DNA of 64,000 nt. It comes from an uncultured Prevotellaceae bacterium (GTDB lineage Bacteria > Bacteroidota > Bacteroidia > Bacteroidales > Bacteroidaceae). The stretch lies in NCBI GenBank assembly GCA_946410305.1, contig CAMJZV010000004.1, positions 1 to 64,000 of the forward strand, read 5' to 3'. Position 1 is the first letter of the stretch. Each line of letters begins with the position of its first letter. Both the position numbers and the translations under genes were made by a program. A model generated the notes under the pieces. That model searched no databases and was not told the origin of the DNA. It saw only the letters and a program-made list of their open reading frames with translations. Of the stretch, positions 1 to 7,970 are shown one piece after another.

Positions 1-232
1 ATTTCCGTTGCATTGTGAACCATTAAGTTGTGTCCAACTTTCTGGGTTCACTTCAAACCTGTCCCCCTGTCACTTTGCCAATGAGACGGAAGCACCTGTT
101 ATCAGCTCTATCTTGGGTCATAGGGATCCCCAATCACTTAACCCCTATCTGGATGCAGACATTGAGCATCTTCGTGAATGTGCATTAAGTATCGAGCAAT
201 ATCCTGTGGCGGAGGAGGCCTTCATATTATGA
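1..232 (+). pseudogene. C-terminal remnant of a tyrosine recombinase (first of a trio)
   Basis: The reading frame is open from the window edge to a TGA at 230-232, so the true start may lie outside the window. The last 45 residues look like the end of a phage-type integrase: a LGH motif (SSILGHRD) followed by the nucleophile region LNPYLDADIEHLREC. The stretch before it does not look like an integrase and lacks the HxxR box that should be there; it coincides with a REP-like repeat at 34-67. I infer that the 5' part was lost or replaced at the repeat. The stop overlaps the next recombinase start by four bases (ATGA), as in three-recombinase (RIT) operons. Confidence 0.6.
34..67. repeat. REP-like repeat, copy 1
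   Basis: The segment matches the repeat at 9261-9300 over about 34 bases with few differences; shared words are GGGTTCACTTCA and GTCCCC. It lies inside the open frame of the recombinase remnant. A third related copy, at 14583-14612 beside a RAYT transposase gene, shares the GGGGACGG core on the minus strand. Confidence 0.6.
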
Positions 233-1215
233 GCAGACCTTTCAAATCCAAACTGGCTCCGCATTTTGAGGAATTTGTCCTGAACAGGAAAGCAGCCAGG
301 AGATGGAGCGGATCCTATGATGACAACCTTCATTTCTTTGACAACTACTGTGCGGACAGGTTTCCTGACAAGGATAGCCTTTGCGACGAGATGCTTGACT
401 GGTGTCGTGAACGTCCGACCGAAAACGGGAATTCATGCCGGTATCGTATTACAGTCGTGGCGAACTTTGTCAGGTATGCAAACAAGAGGGGCTGGACGGA
501 AATCATGCCGCCAATAGTCCCCAGTAGTTGTCCTTGCACATATATACCTCATGCTTTCTCAGATAATGAGATAGACTCCCTCTTCAAGGGGATAGACGCT
601 CATGTCATTAAAGCCGTCAGGCATCAGAAATCAAAAGACAAATGCCTGAATGTACTTGTGTTGCCTGTATACGTCCGCCTCCTGTACAGCACGGGCATGA
701 GGACAAATGAGGCTCGCTGGCTTGAGAGGTCGGATGTGAATCTGAATGATGGTGTCATCGAAATCAACCGGTCAAAAGGACTGGACCAGCATAGGGTGGC
801 TCTTCATCCCAGTATGACAGCACTTCTGCGGCAATATGATAAACTGATGGCAAATCTAATGCCCAACCGTAAGCATTTCTTCCCTGACAAGAATGACAAC
901 GCTCATAGACCCAACTGGGCTGATTATCACTTTAGGCAGGTATGGCATGAGATAAGTGATGAGCCTGCGCGTATCTACGACCTCCGCAGCCACTATGCCG
1001 TACGGAATGTCACCCGATGGAAGGGACTTGGTTATGAGATTCACCAGAAGCTGCTTTATCTCAGCCGGTCAATGGGACATAAGGAATTGTCAAGCACTTA
1101 CGGATACTTTAACCTCACTCCTAACCTTGCGGACAAAATCCGCTCCTGCTGTGAGGACTCGTTCAACAGCCTACTACCTAATCTTCCAGACTATGGGCAG
1201 GCGGAAGAACGATGA
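229..1215 (+). CDS. Tyrosine recombinase (second of trio)
   Basis: This 328-residue site-specific recombinase would cut and rejoin DNA through a 3'-phosphotyrosine. Visible catalytic features are Arg158 in YSTGMRTNEA, the DLRSHYAV segment in the HxxR region, and GHKELSSTYGYF carrying the His and nucleophile Tyr near the C-terminus. The N-terminal 90 residues form a SAM-like core-binding region. The start chosen is the ATG at 229, which overlaps the upstream stop and has a strong GGAGGAGG ribosome site at 211-218; an in-frame ATG at 178 would overlap the upstream gene more. The next recombinase starts 23 bases before this gene ends, so the three are translated together. Confidence 0.8.
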   Translation: MSRPFKSKLAPHFEEFVLNRKAARRWSGSYDDNLHFFDNYCADRFPDKDSLCDEMLDWCRERPTENGNSCRYRITVVANFVRYANKRGWTEIMPPIVPSSCPCTYIPHAFSDNEIDSLFKGIDAHVIKAVRHQKSKDKCLNVLVLPVYVRLLYSTGMRTNEARWLERSDVNLNDGVIEINRSKGLDQHRVALHPSMTALLRQYDKLMANLMPNRKHFFPDKNDNAHRPNWADYHFRQVWHEISDEPARIYDLRSHYAVRNVTRWKGLGYEIHQKLLYLSRSMGHKELSSTYGYFNLTPNLADKIRSCCEDSFNSLLPNLPDYGQAEER

Positions 1216-2239
1216 AGTGGTCAGGGAGATTGCCAGATACACATACGACTGGATCAGCTCCTATGTGCCGAACCTGCGGACGAACAGCGAGCATACCGTC
1301 AGGGCATACACTACGGCGGTAAACCTCTATATCTCTTTTCTTGAATCATATGGTATTAAGGCAAATAGCTTTACGACGGAATGCTTCTCTGCTAATCACA
1401 TTACAGATTGGCTGTTATGGCTCCGTACTAAGCGAAACTGTAGCAGCAGGACCTGCAACAATCGTCTGGCAGCCATAAAATGTCTGCTGAAGTATATCGG
1501 TATGAGGAACAAGGCGTACCAGTTTCTGTATATAGATGCATCGGATTCTGTCAAACGGCTGAAGGAACCCAGGAAACAGGTGCATGGAATGACAAAGGAG
1601 GCTGTAAAGGTGCTGCTTGCCACCCCTAATCCGAATACGAAGATAGGCCTACGAGACATTGCAATCATGTCCTTTGAGTATGGAACGGCAACACGCATTG
1701 ATGAAGTGCTGTCTATTAAGATTGGGCAGTTGCACATGAATGATGAGAAGCCTTATGTCACTGTCATCGGCAAAGGAAGCAAGATTCGCTCCTTGTATCT
1801 TATGTCCGGCCTTGTCGAGACACTCAGGAAGTACATATCCGTGTTTCACGGCGAAAGCCCAAAGACAGACGACTATTTGTTTTACTCTTCGTGGCATGAC
1901 TCGAAAGCCAAGTTGTCTCAAGAGGCAATTAGGAAGCGCCTGAAGCTGTATGCTGCCAAGGCTCATGAAACCTGTCCCGATGTGCCAACTGACTTGCATA
2001 GCCACCAGTGGAGACACGCAAAGGCTTGTCACTGGCTCGAAGATGGCATCAACATCGTGGAGATTAGCAAACTGCTTGGCCATGAGAGTCTTGAAACGAC
2101 AATGATTTATCAGGAGATTACAAGAGAGAAGCAAATCAGGGCGCTTGCAACATTAGACGAGGAAATCTCAAAAGGTACTCCCAAGAAATGGAAGCAGCCA
2201 AATGCGAGGAACCTCAGAGACTATTTCTGTTTCGTATGA
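1193..2239 (+). CDS. Tyrosine recombinase (third of trio)
   Basis: This 348-residue integrase-family protein has a core-binding N-terminal half (residues 1-130) and a catalytic half with YGTATRIDEV (Arg I), SHQWRHAK (HxxR box) and LLGHESLETTMIYQE (His and Tyr nucleophile). The open frame reaches back to 956, but that part lies wholly inside the preceding recombinase gene; the ATG at 1193 gives the usual family length and the overlap typical of recombinase trios. A large hairpin follows the stop directly. Together with the two upstream genes it resembles a RIT (recombinase in trio) element. Confidence 0.8.
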   Translation: MGRRKNDEVVREIARYTYDWISSYVPNLRTNSEHTVRAYTTAVNLYISFLESYGIKANSFTTECFSANHITDWLLWLRTKRNCSSRTCNNRLAAIKCLLKYIGMRNKAYQFLYIDASDSVKRLKEPRKQVHGMTKEAVKVLLATPNPNTKIGLRDIAIMSFEYGTATRIDEVLSIKIGQLHMNDEKPYVTVIGKGSKIRSLYLMSGLVETLRKYISVFHGESPKTDDYLFYSSWHDSKAKLSQEAIRKRLKLYAAKAHETCPDVPTDLHSHQWRHAKACHWLEDGINIVEISKLLGHESLETTMIYQEITREKQIRALATLDEEISKGTPKKWKQPNARNLRDYFCFV

Positions 2240-2247
2240 CTCGAATT

Positions 2248-2314
2248 ATTATCCCAACTTTTTATGCGGTCATACCGCTATCCGTTGGGCTGCATAATGG
2301 AAAGTTGGGATAAT
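2248..2314. repeat. Long hairpin at the right end of the recombinase trio
   Basis: ATTATCCCAACTTT at 2248-2261 is the exact reverse complement of 2301-2314. The stem continues with TTATGC (2262-2267) against GCATAA (2292-2297) after a small bulge. It may be the recombination end of the element, or a terminator for the recombinase operon and the opposing transposase gene. Confidence 0.7.
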
Positions 2315-3871
2315 ATTTAAGTTGTGATAACAGGCATTGTTGTCTATAAGTACGCTTCCGATATCGATGTAAGCTATCAGCTCTTTCCAGTGATTATGCA
2401 TATAATTCAATGCATGTTCAAGCTTACTGGACACCTTTACCGCTTTGCTCTTTATTTTGGCGAGCAGCGCCATCGCTTTCTGATCAAGCTCATTGAGTAT
2501 CGGCACCGATTCTAGTTTCCTAGCCGTCAATACCTCCGACTCCGTACGATGAAGAAGCATACTCTCCAGTTCTACCTTATATAATAGTCCTATCAGGTCG
2601 ATGAATTCCTGAGCGAGGATGTCTTTATAGTCTTTCAAAGCCGACCAATAAATACGACGGACATGTGCCCAACAGCATACATGGGTACAACCGTCTAGCT
2701 GACTGAAATAGGCATATGCATTATAGGCATCGGTCATAAGTGTGCCCTGAAAGTCACCAAGGAATTTTTCAATCACCTCACGCTTCCTGCGCCCAAACAA
2801 GTAATAGCAGACCTTTGTCGTCAGGTTTACAATAACCCACATATATCGCTTCACATATTTGAAGGAGCCGTCCGCCTGTTTCACCTTTGTATCAACCCAA
2901 GTCTCATCGACATAGATTGTGGTGCCCTGCTTGAGAAGACGTCTCTTAATACGGGATTGGCCTCCTTTAAGAAACTCTGACCCTTCTTTAAGCCAGTTCA
3001 GAATCGTCTGCTTAGATATAGACATCTTCTCATTGAACATACGGAACATTTCCCTGCCACATGAAAGGGCATACTGGTATCTGTTAACGCCCAAATCCGA
3101 AAGCATTCTCCAGGTACAGCTTGTATGAGGGACAAGACTCGGCATATCATATTCTGACTCATTGACAAAGATACATTCACGCTTTTCGTCTTTGGGAACA
3201 AAGAAGGCAAACTCCTTACCGGTCTTCTTGTCACGTACCCAGACATACCTATATACGTCCTGACGTGTAATGCTGATTCTATCAAACTGATCGACAGGTC
3301 TCGTATAGCGGATAAACTCCAAGCCCATATCCTTTAGTTTTGATAAATCACATTCATGTATAACACATACATCGGCATGCATCTTATTGTAATGGTCTGG
3401 ACGATTGCTTAAATCGCGAGGTTTCTTTTCCTGAAGCTCTACTGAAGTGGTATCTTCTTCCTGTTCCTCATCTTCTGCAGGGACATCGGTCTTGCTCCCG
3501 TTCTCAATATATTTATCCTCATCATCGTCCTTCGTGTTTTCCTTATCAGAAGATGAATCGTCATTGGGCTTCTCGCTCCTCTTACCGTGCTGGCCACGCT
3601 TGCGCATGGCAAGTTCACCCTCCAGCTTCTCATACTTAGCCTTCAGGTCTTCGTAGGCAGCTGAAGTCTTCCTCAGTTCCTCTCCCATCGCATTATTCGA
3701 CTTCAAGAGAGTCTCTACAGCTTGAAGAAGATCCTTTATCTGGTTTTGATACTGCTCTCGTTCCATATCAGACAATTGGTCACCCTTTACAGATGACGCC
3801 TCTGCTTCCAGCTGCATCTTGTAATGGGCTTGCATTATCATGCGCTCTATGTCTATATGTTGATCTGCCAT
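2270..3871 (-). pseudogene. IS66-family transposase TnpC, 3'-truncated
   Basis: The protein has the order expected of IS66 TnpC: an N-terminal coiled coil (about residues 1-100), an acidic low-complexity linker, a Cys/His segment, then the DDE catalytic domain (YVDETWVDTK, LMTDAYNAY, and IDNNA near the end). After IDNNA the expected C-terminal domain is replaced by about 20 unrelated residues encoded by the hairpin of the adjoining recombinase element, so the gene is probably broken. A frame extension starts at 3904, but a Bacteroidetes -7 box at 3892-3899 lies inside that extension, so the ATG at 3871 (MADQHIDIER) is preferred. It is the last gene of the tnpA-tnpB-tnpC set. Confidence 0.85.
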
Positions 3872-3891
3872 AATATGGGACTTTTGCTTCG

Positions 3892-3899
3892 CAAAGGTA
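3892..3899 (-). promoter_or_regulatory. Bacteroidetes -7 box before tnpC
   Basis: On the minus strand this reads TACCTTTG, a full match to the TAnnTTTG box. It sits 21 bases before the preferred tnpC start. No clear -33 TTTG is visible, so the assignment rests on the -7 box alone. Confidence 0.45.
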
Positions 3900-4160
3900 C
3901 GCATATTTCACGACATATACGAACATATAAATATCATTTAACAATCTGAATATCAGACGTTTAGGCCAATTTAAGGACTCGAACAACACTTGCAATACAG
4001 CCCTATATGACACGCCAAAACTTAACGTCCTGAAGCCTCCTATACAGTTTGTATTGTACTTGATTTTTAGCCGTAATCGTCTGATTATCATTGTATTAAA
4101 CAATCTTTTAAATCCTTTTTGGCCGATGCAAATTACGCATTTTTAACACCAAAGATGTCA

Positions 4161-4520
4161 TTATGCCGCATCATTATCGTATTTCACTTCAATTGAATCA
4201 ATCTTCTTGATGACCGGACAGCTCAAAAGGGCCGTCAGATATTTCCATTCCAAAACATATATTGGCTTGGTTCCGTCAAACTCTAGTCGTATGAAACCCA
4301 TACCATGATCGTACTTCTGCATATAAAGCTGGCACTCGTTATTCTCATGACGGATAATCTTCACCAGTTTCTGATTCCTGGATGTGAAAACGTATGCCGT
4401 GCCTTCCTCCATATTACCATCAAGGGTGCAAACAACACCACGGAGTTTATCATATCCCCCACGCATATCCTTGTAGTTGGGAATATACTTGAATTTCGCC
4501 GCACCACTCAGACTGAACAT
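4161..4520 (-). CDS. IS66 accessory protein TnpB
   Basis: This 119-residue protein resembles the small IS66 Orf2/TnpB protein: an N-terminal IPNYKDMRGGYDKLRGVV segment matches the family pattern in which a bound 'MRxGxDgL' stretch follows an initial beta strand, and the mid part (YVFTSRNQKLVKII) matches the conserved FxNRRRxxlK-like strand. TnpB is required for IS66 movement but its biochemical role is unknown. The gene overlaps the end of tnpA by 13 bases, indicating coupled translation. Confidence 0.75.
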   Translation of the reverse strand: MFSLSGAAKFKYIPNYKDMRGGYDKLRGVVCTLDGNMEEGTAYVFTSRNQKLVKIIRHENNECQLYMQKYDHGMGFIRLEFDGTKPIYVLEWKYLTALLSCPVIKKIDSIEVKYDNDAA

Positions 4521-4879
4521 AAAGCCTGCAACTTATTAATGAAACAAACCAGCTCGCCATAGGTCAGTCTGTGATGGTCAATCTTTATGCCATTACTCAG
4601 ACCTATATTGACATAGGAGATATAAATCTCTTTCTTCTTTTCAGTTCTTGAATACTCCCGGCCATCTTCGTCAGAAACTTGGATTGTTGCATCAGGGGAG
4701 CCCTTCACAACGCAATCAACGATCCCTTCCCTGGAATACTTCTTCTTATACCATTTCTCAAACGTATGATAAGGAACACCGTTGGATTCAAAGAACTGAG
4801 CTACCGAGATACCCTTGTTTACACCCTCCTCGGAATACTGTTTCCAAAGGGTCTCAATGTCTTTACTGTTTACTGCCAT
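4508..4879 (-). CDS. IS66 TnpA-like protein
   Basis: This is a 123-residue protein whose N-terminal half looks like a helix-turn-helix of the kind found in IS66 TnpA (GISVAQFFESNGVPYHTFEKWYKKKY). The C-terminal half is beta-rich with no motif I know. Position first in the tnpA-tnpB-tnpC set and overlap with tnpB support the call. A -7 promoter box lies 25 bases upstream (4904-4911). It probably binds element ends or regulates transposition, which is inference from the family. Confidence 0.7.
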   Translation of the reverse strand: MAVNSKDIETLWKQYSEEGVNKGISVAQFFESNGVPYHTFEKWYKKKYSREGIVDCVVKGSPDATIQVSDEDGREYSRTEKKKEIYISYVNIGLSNGIKIDHHRLTYGELVCFINKLQALCSV

Positions 4880-4903
4880 AACTCAAAATTAAAGTTGATG
4901 GCG

Positions 4904-4911
4904 CAAAGGTA
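4904..4911 (-). promoter_or_regulatory. Bacteroidetes -7 box before IS66 tnpA
   Basis: The minus strand reads TACCTTTG, the full TAnnTTTG consensus, 25 bases before the tnpA start. It is the same octamer as before tnpC (3892-3899). No convincing -33 element was found. Confidence 0.45.
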
Positions 4912-4931
4912 ATGCCTATTTCTGAGAACAC

Positions 4932-5171
4932 CTAAAAAGGGGTTGGATGCTTACTATCTTTCAGGCTTTTTGCTCCCTCAAGTAACCCAGACTCCAAATC
5001 AAACCAGTTATGAGTAACACGATACCTCTCCAATGAGTTGATGAGATAAGGCTCAGGGCAGCTTCCCTTCACCTCTTTCCATCTCTCACTCTCCCAGAAC
5101 TCCGAATAGCGAGTATGAAGTCCCAGGTCTAGATCAAATCCATTCCCAAGTATCAGTAAACTCTCAGCCAT
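4932..5171 (-). pseudogene. AbiH-family phage-abortive-infection protein, N-terminal fragment
   Basis: The first 70 or so residues (MAESLLILGNGFDLDLGLHTRYSEFW) show the signature of the AbiH family, whose members start with a hydrophobic strand followed by GNGFDLxxGLxTxYxxF. Family members are usually 250-400 residues; this one stops after about 80 where IS66 DNA begins, so it is disrupted. A longer frame to 5252 exists, but the ATG at 5171 starts four bases after the stop of the YodC-like gene and fits the family N-terminus. AbiH causes abortive phage infection in Lactococcus; here it adds to the case for a defence island. Confidence 0.75.
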
Positions 5172-5175
5172 CTTA

Positions 5176-5361
5176 CTACTCGTTGTACAATTCCAGAGCC
5201 TCAGCGCTAAATGTTCTCTCGCTAAAGTCCTTACCCTCAGAAGACCACACACATACCACTTTCCCCATCTCTATCTCATTAACAGTCATAACGATGGGGA
5301 AATGCTTCATGGCATCACTCTTCAGGATAACGACATCCCCTATTTTAAATTGCTGTTCCAT
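5176..5361 (-). CDS. YodC-like (DUF2158) small protein
   Basis: This 61-residue protein (MEQQFKIGDVVILKSDAM...) matches the pattern of the YodC/DUF2158 family: an initial FKxGDVVxLKS strand pair, a central MTV segment and a closing Trp-containing strand (VVCVWSSEGKDFSERTFSAEALELY), suggesting a small SH3-like beta barrel. The ATG at 5361 is chosen over 5376 because the family begins at this point. It sits just before the broken abiH gene. Such proteins are often found beside defence or toxin genes, but their role is not known. Confidence 0.65.
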   Translation of the reverse strand: MEQQFKIGDVVILKSDAMKHFPIVMTVNEIEMGKVVCVWSSEGKDFSERTFSAEALELYNE

Positions 5362-5416
5362 CTGATTCTTTGGCACTACTTTATAATAGACTCAATCACT
5401 AGTATCCAGTTAAATA

Positions 5417-6022
5417 TCACAAGTTATGGTTACGTTCTCTCATCGGACGCGTCATATCATAGTCTTGACTTGCCCTACTATTATAAGCGTTATCAATCAT
5501 CAACTTAAGATTCTCAACATTGATCTTATCCCAATTAATCACAGAAATATTAACCCCAGTTTTCAATAGATTATCAATAATCCTTGCTGGCATATAGGGG
5601 TAACGATGTTCATATTCAGAGCGGTCGTCAATTGAAATCCATGATTGCTGCTCAGGATAGATAGCAGCCTTTTCATTTCCGAAACCACATGTATAATAGC
5701 TACTTTTTACCGATGGTAGTAGAATCACTATGATTCCTGACTTCTTGTTTTTCTTACCATCGTGCATGCTAGAATAAATCTCCCAATCTACATGTTTCCT
5801 ATACTTTGTTTCCGTTCCAACCAAAACAATAGTAACGGTTGTATCGCGAAGATATTCATCGCGGATGTGTTCCCTGACCTTTTGGTCGTTCCAGTCTTCA
5901 GGTATTTCCCCCAAACCAACTGAGCCATCAATAAAGACTTGATTCTTCTCAGCCCAACTGATAAGTTCATTCTTGTACCACTGGTCGTTCTTGTGGTGGT
6001 AGCACACAAATACTCTATGCAT
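5417..6022 (-). CDS. ThsB-like TIR protein (DUF1863/MTH538 fold)
   Basis: This 201-residue protein has a single TIR-like domain of the DUF1863 (MTH538) type across residues 1-130: first strand RVFVCYHH, FIDGSV loop, then LRDTTVTIVLVGTETKYRKHVDWEIYSS, where Glu81 is at the place of the NADase glutamate. The same pattern is seen in ThsB, the phage-sensing TIR of Thoeris, which makes a cyclic ADP-ribose signal from NAD. The C-terminal 70 residues are unassigned. The gene overlaps the end of the TIR-TIR-SLOG gene by 8 bases, so the two are probably made together. The function is inferred from family and context. Confidence 0.75.
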   Translation of the reverse strand: MHRVFVCYHHKNDQWYKNELISWAEKNQVFIDGSVGLGEIPEDWNDQKVREHIRDEYLRDTTVTIVLVGTETKYRKHVDWEIYSSMHDGKKNKKSGIIVILLPSVKSSYYTCGFGNEKAAIYPEQQSWISIDDRSEYEHRYPYMPARIIDNLLKTGVNISVINWDKINVENLKLMIDNAYNSRASQDYDMTRPMRERNHNL

Positions 6023-7967
6023 GGTTCAGCGTTTTTGAAAGTCCATATAAAACCAACGAAACAATTTCCATCACATTCGTTGAATGGAACAACTTACGAT
6101 TTTCATCATCAGAAAGTCCATTATTTCTTAAATCTTCAATGGTGATACCATCCAAGAAAGAGTAGTCTATATGCAACTCTTTTTTCTCATAATAATCATA
6201 GAGGTTTTTATATTTTTTATCCTCTAAAGCAACTTTCAAGAGTTGTTCTGAATTGAATCCATCCTTCTTTTCTATGATTTTGGACAGGAGTTTGGCTGCA
6301 CCGCCAAATCCACCAATCAAATAGACGGGATGGTTTGCTTGCCTAGCTGTGATAAACTCCTCAACAATTCCAGCCATCCTTCCTGAAAAACCTATAACCT
6401 TGCCTCCGACCAAAACGCGAGCATGGACTTGAGATTCTGCCTGCTGACGCATGGCAGTTAAAGATGTTGCCCACATGTAACTCAATTCGTCGTTATCTGG
6501 TACAACAAATTCATTCTTCATATCAACGGGTACAGAAACAGACGGTTCACATTCAACAAGTTGCACACGACAACTCAGATAGTCTGCCTTATCTTCCATA
6601 GACATTTGGTTGTAAAGAGGCCATGACAGATAGTTTGTAAAATAGAAAACGTCCTTCTTTTCTTTCTCGTATTTGCCGTATTGGTCAGACAAGTCGCGGA
6701 ACAGCTTAGTATAGCCATCCTTGCTAAGATTACCGCCATAAATCATCTTACCACCGGCCTTTAATATGTGACGTGACAATTCTACAGTCAAATCACACAG
6801 CATCTCCTTTCCGATACCCAGTAAAGATAGATCTTCGCTGTCGGAAACAGACAAAGCAATCTGTGCATCATTTAGCTTATTGTCCGATGCCTGCTTTTCC
6901 ATCGGTGTTTTAAATTTTTTTTTATTTGTCATCTGAGACGAGATAGAGTTAAGCACCTCCATCTCTTCATTACCAAGAGGTGGTTCTGGATAGTAGACGG
7001 TTGTCTTGTCTTCTTTCAAGATAGAAAGGCTGTGAGCCTCTGGAGGATATGGAAGGTATGTTGCCTGATCATCACAAAGTGATTCCAGTAACTGCGATTC
7101 ATATATATAATCTATTGCTGTTCTAAGCAACAAATTAATTACTGGTCGCCAATCGCCGTGGAAAACCGTGCTCGGTACATTCCCAATATAAGGGAACAAG
7201 CGTTCTGAACCATCCTGCAACTGTGAGACAACAACCATAGGTTTCATATTTTCCTTGGCTGTCAATGCTTCAATGCGACACCATTCACGTGAGGAATACG
7301 TATCTGTTAACAATACTAGTATAAGAGACTCCTTGACGTTTTCCTTAATCTGCTGGTCAAACTGGTAACCATCCAAAATATCGTGAACATCAAAAAAACT
7401 GCGGAGCTTAGTATCTGCAAATAGGAACTGACGGACTTCTTTGGCCATTACTTCGCCCGTATTTCCTTTATCTCGCTTTGAGTGACTGATAAATATTGAC
7501 ACCTTCTCGGTTTTAGCTCCTCCAAGATAACGAATGATGGTTTCAAACAAACGTGTTTTGAACTCATCTAGGTTACCCATCACACTCTCAGTCTGAAGCA
7601 CTATCATCTGGTCTTTACTCAATCCCTCCAAAAAAGAGAATGCATGGTTGTTTAGTTTTACGACAACTATCTTCAGTTTTTCGTCCACATTATTCTTCAA
7701 TAGATTTTGGACAGACTCGCGCCATGCTGAAGAACAAAACATATTAATGTCAACGAGCAGCAAAACTAGACTCTTTTCACTACCAGCATTTACCATGCTT
7801 GTCAACCCACTGTCATCTCCAGTTTGGAAATAAACAGGTATATCAAGACCGTCCATAAATGGACTTGCAGAGTCTCGGCATAGCACTTTATAAAGCGTTG
7901 AGTACACCTCCACTCCCTCTTTATATGCACTATGAAATAGGATATGTATGGATAATGGCGTTTTCAT
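6015..7967 (-). CDS. TIR-TIR-SLOG fusion protein, Thoeris-like effector candidate
   Basis: This protein has 650 residues. Residues 1-145 look like a degenerate TIR (SIHILFHSAY...SLVLLLVDINMF). Residues 154-290 form a better TIR domain (KVSIFISHSKRDKGN; SLILVLLTDTYSSREWCRIEA with Glu233 as the likely catalytic residue). A linker follows, and residues 365-560 resemble a SLOG nucleotide-sensing domain (SLLGIGKEML...GGKMIYGGNLSKDG, then VLVGGKVIGFSGRMAGIVEE and PVYLIGGFGGAAK). In classical Thoeris, ThsA couples SIR2 to SLOG; here TIR domains take the place of SIR2. The gene lies 3 bases after a TIR gene and overlaps a ThsB-like gene. I infer a signal-activated NAD-depleting effector. Confidence 0.7.
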   Translation of the reverse strand: MKTPLSIHILFHSAYKEGVEVYSTLYKVLCRDSASPFMDGLDIPVYFQTGDDSGLTSMVNAGSEKSLVLLLVDINMFCSSAWRESVQNLLKNNVDEKLKIVVVKLNNHAFSFLEGLSKDQMIVLQTESVMGNLDEFKTRLFETIIRYLGGAKTEKVSIFISHSKRDKGNTGEVMAKEVRQFLFADTKLRSFFDVHDILDGYQFDQQIKENVKESLILVLLTDTYSSREWCRIEALTAKENMKPMVVVSQLQDGSERLFPYIGNVPSTVFHGDWRPVINLLLRTAIDYIYESQLLESLCDDQATYLPYPPEAHSLSILKEDKTTVYYPEPPLGNEEMEVLNSISSQMTNKKKFKTPMEKQASDNKLNDAQIALSVSDSEDLSLLGIGKEMLCDLTVELSRHILKAGGKMIYGGNLSKDGYTKLFRDLSDQYGKYEKEKKDVFYFTNYLSWPLYNQMSMEDKADYLSCRVQLVECEPSVSVPVDMKNEFVVPDNDELSYMWATSLTAMRQQAESQVHARVLVGGKVIGFSGRMAGIVEEFITARQANHPVYLIGGFGGAAKLLSKIIEKKDGFNSEQLLKVALEDKKYKNLYDYYEKKELHIDYSFLDGITIEDLRNNGLSDDENRKLFHSTNVMEIVSLVLYGLSKTLNHA

Positions 7968-7970
7968 TGA

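Larger units (their letters stand above)
1..2326 (+). mobile_element. RIT-like recombinase-trio element, left part degraded
   Basis: Three overlapping, co-oriented tyrosine recombinase frames are the hallmark of RIT elements, known in several phyla. The right side carries a long imperfect inverted repeat (2248-2314) and abuts IS66 tnpC just where that gene loses homology (after its IDNNA motif). The 10-mer TTAAGTTGTG occurs at 23-32 and again at 2317-2326 and could be a duplicated target or element end. The left boundary is unclear because of the REP-like repeat and the window edge. Confidence 0.5.
2327..4931 (-). mobile_element. IS66-family insertion sequence, one end lost
   Basis: The element carries the three IS66 genes in order on the minus strand: tnpA (4508-4879), tnpB (4161-4520) and tnpC. 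One end lies near 4931, where it breaks an AbiH-family gene; the other is missing because tnpC stops being homologous where the recombinase trio begins. Terminal repeats could not be paired. About 290 bases between tnpB and tnpC hold no convincing gene. Confidence 0.8.

Noticed and set aside
956..1192. N-terminal extension of the third recombinase
   Set aside because: It lies inside the second recombinase gene; the ATG at 1193 gives the proper family start.
3780..4103. 107-residue frame between tnpB and tnpC
   Set aside because: It overlaps the coding start of tnpC in another frame and has no IS66-related motif.
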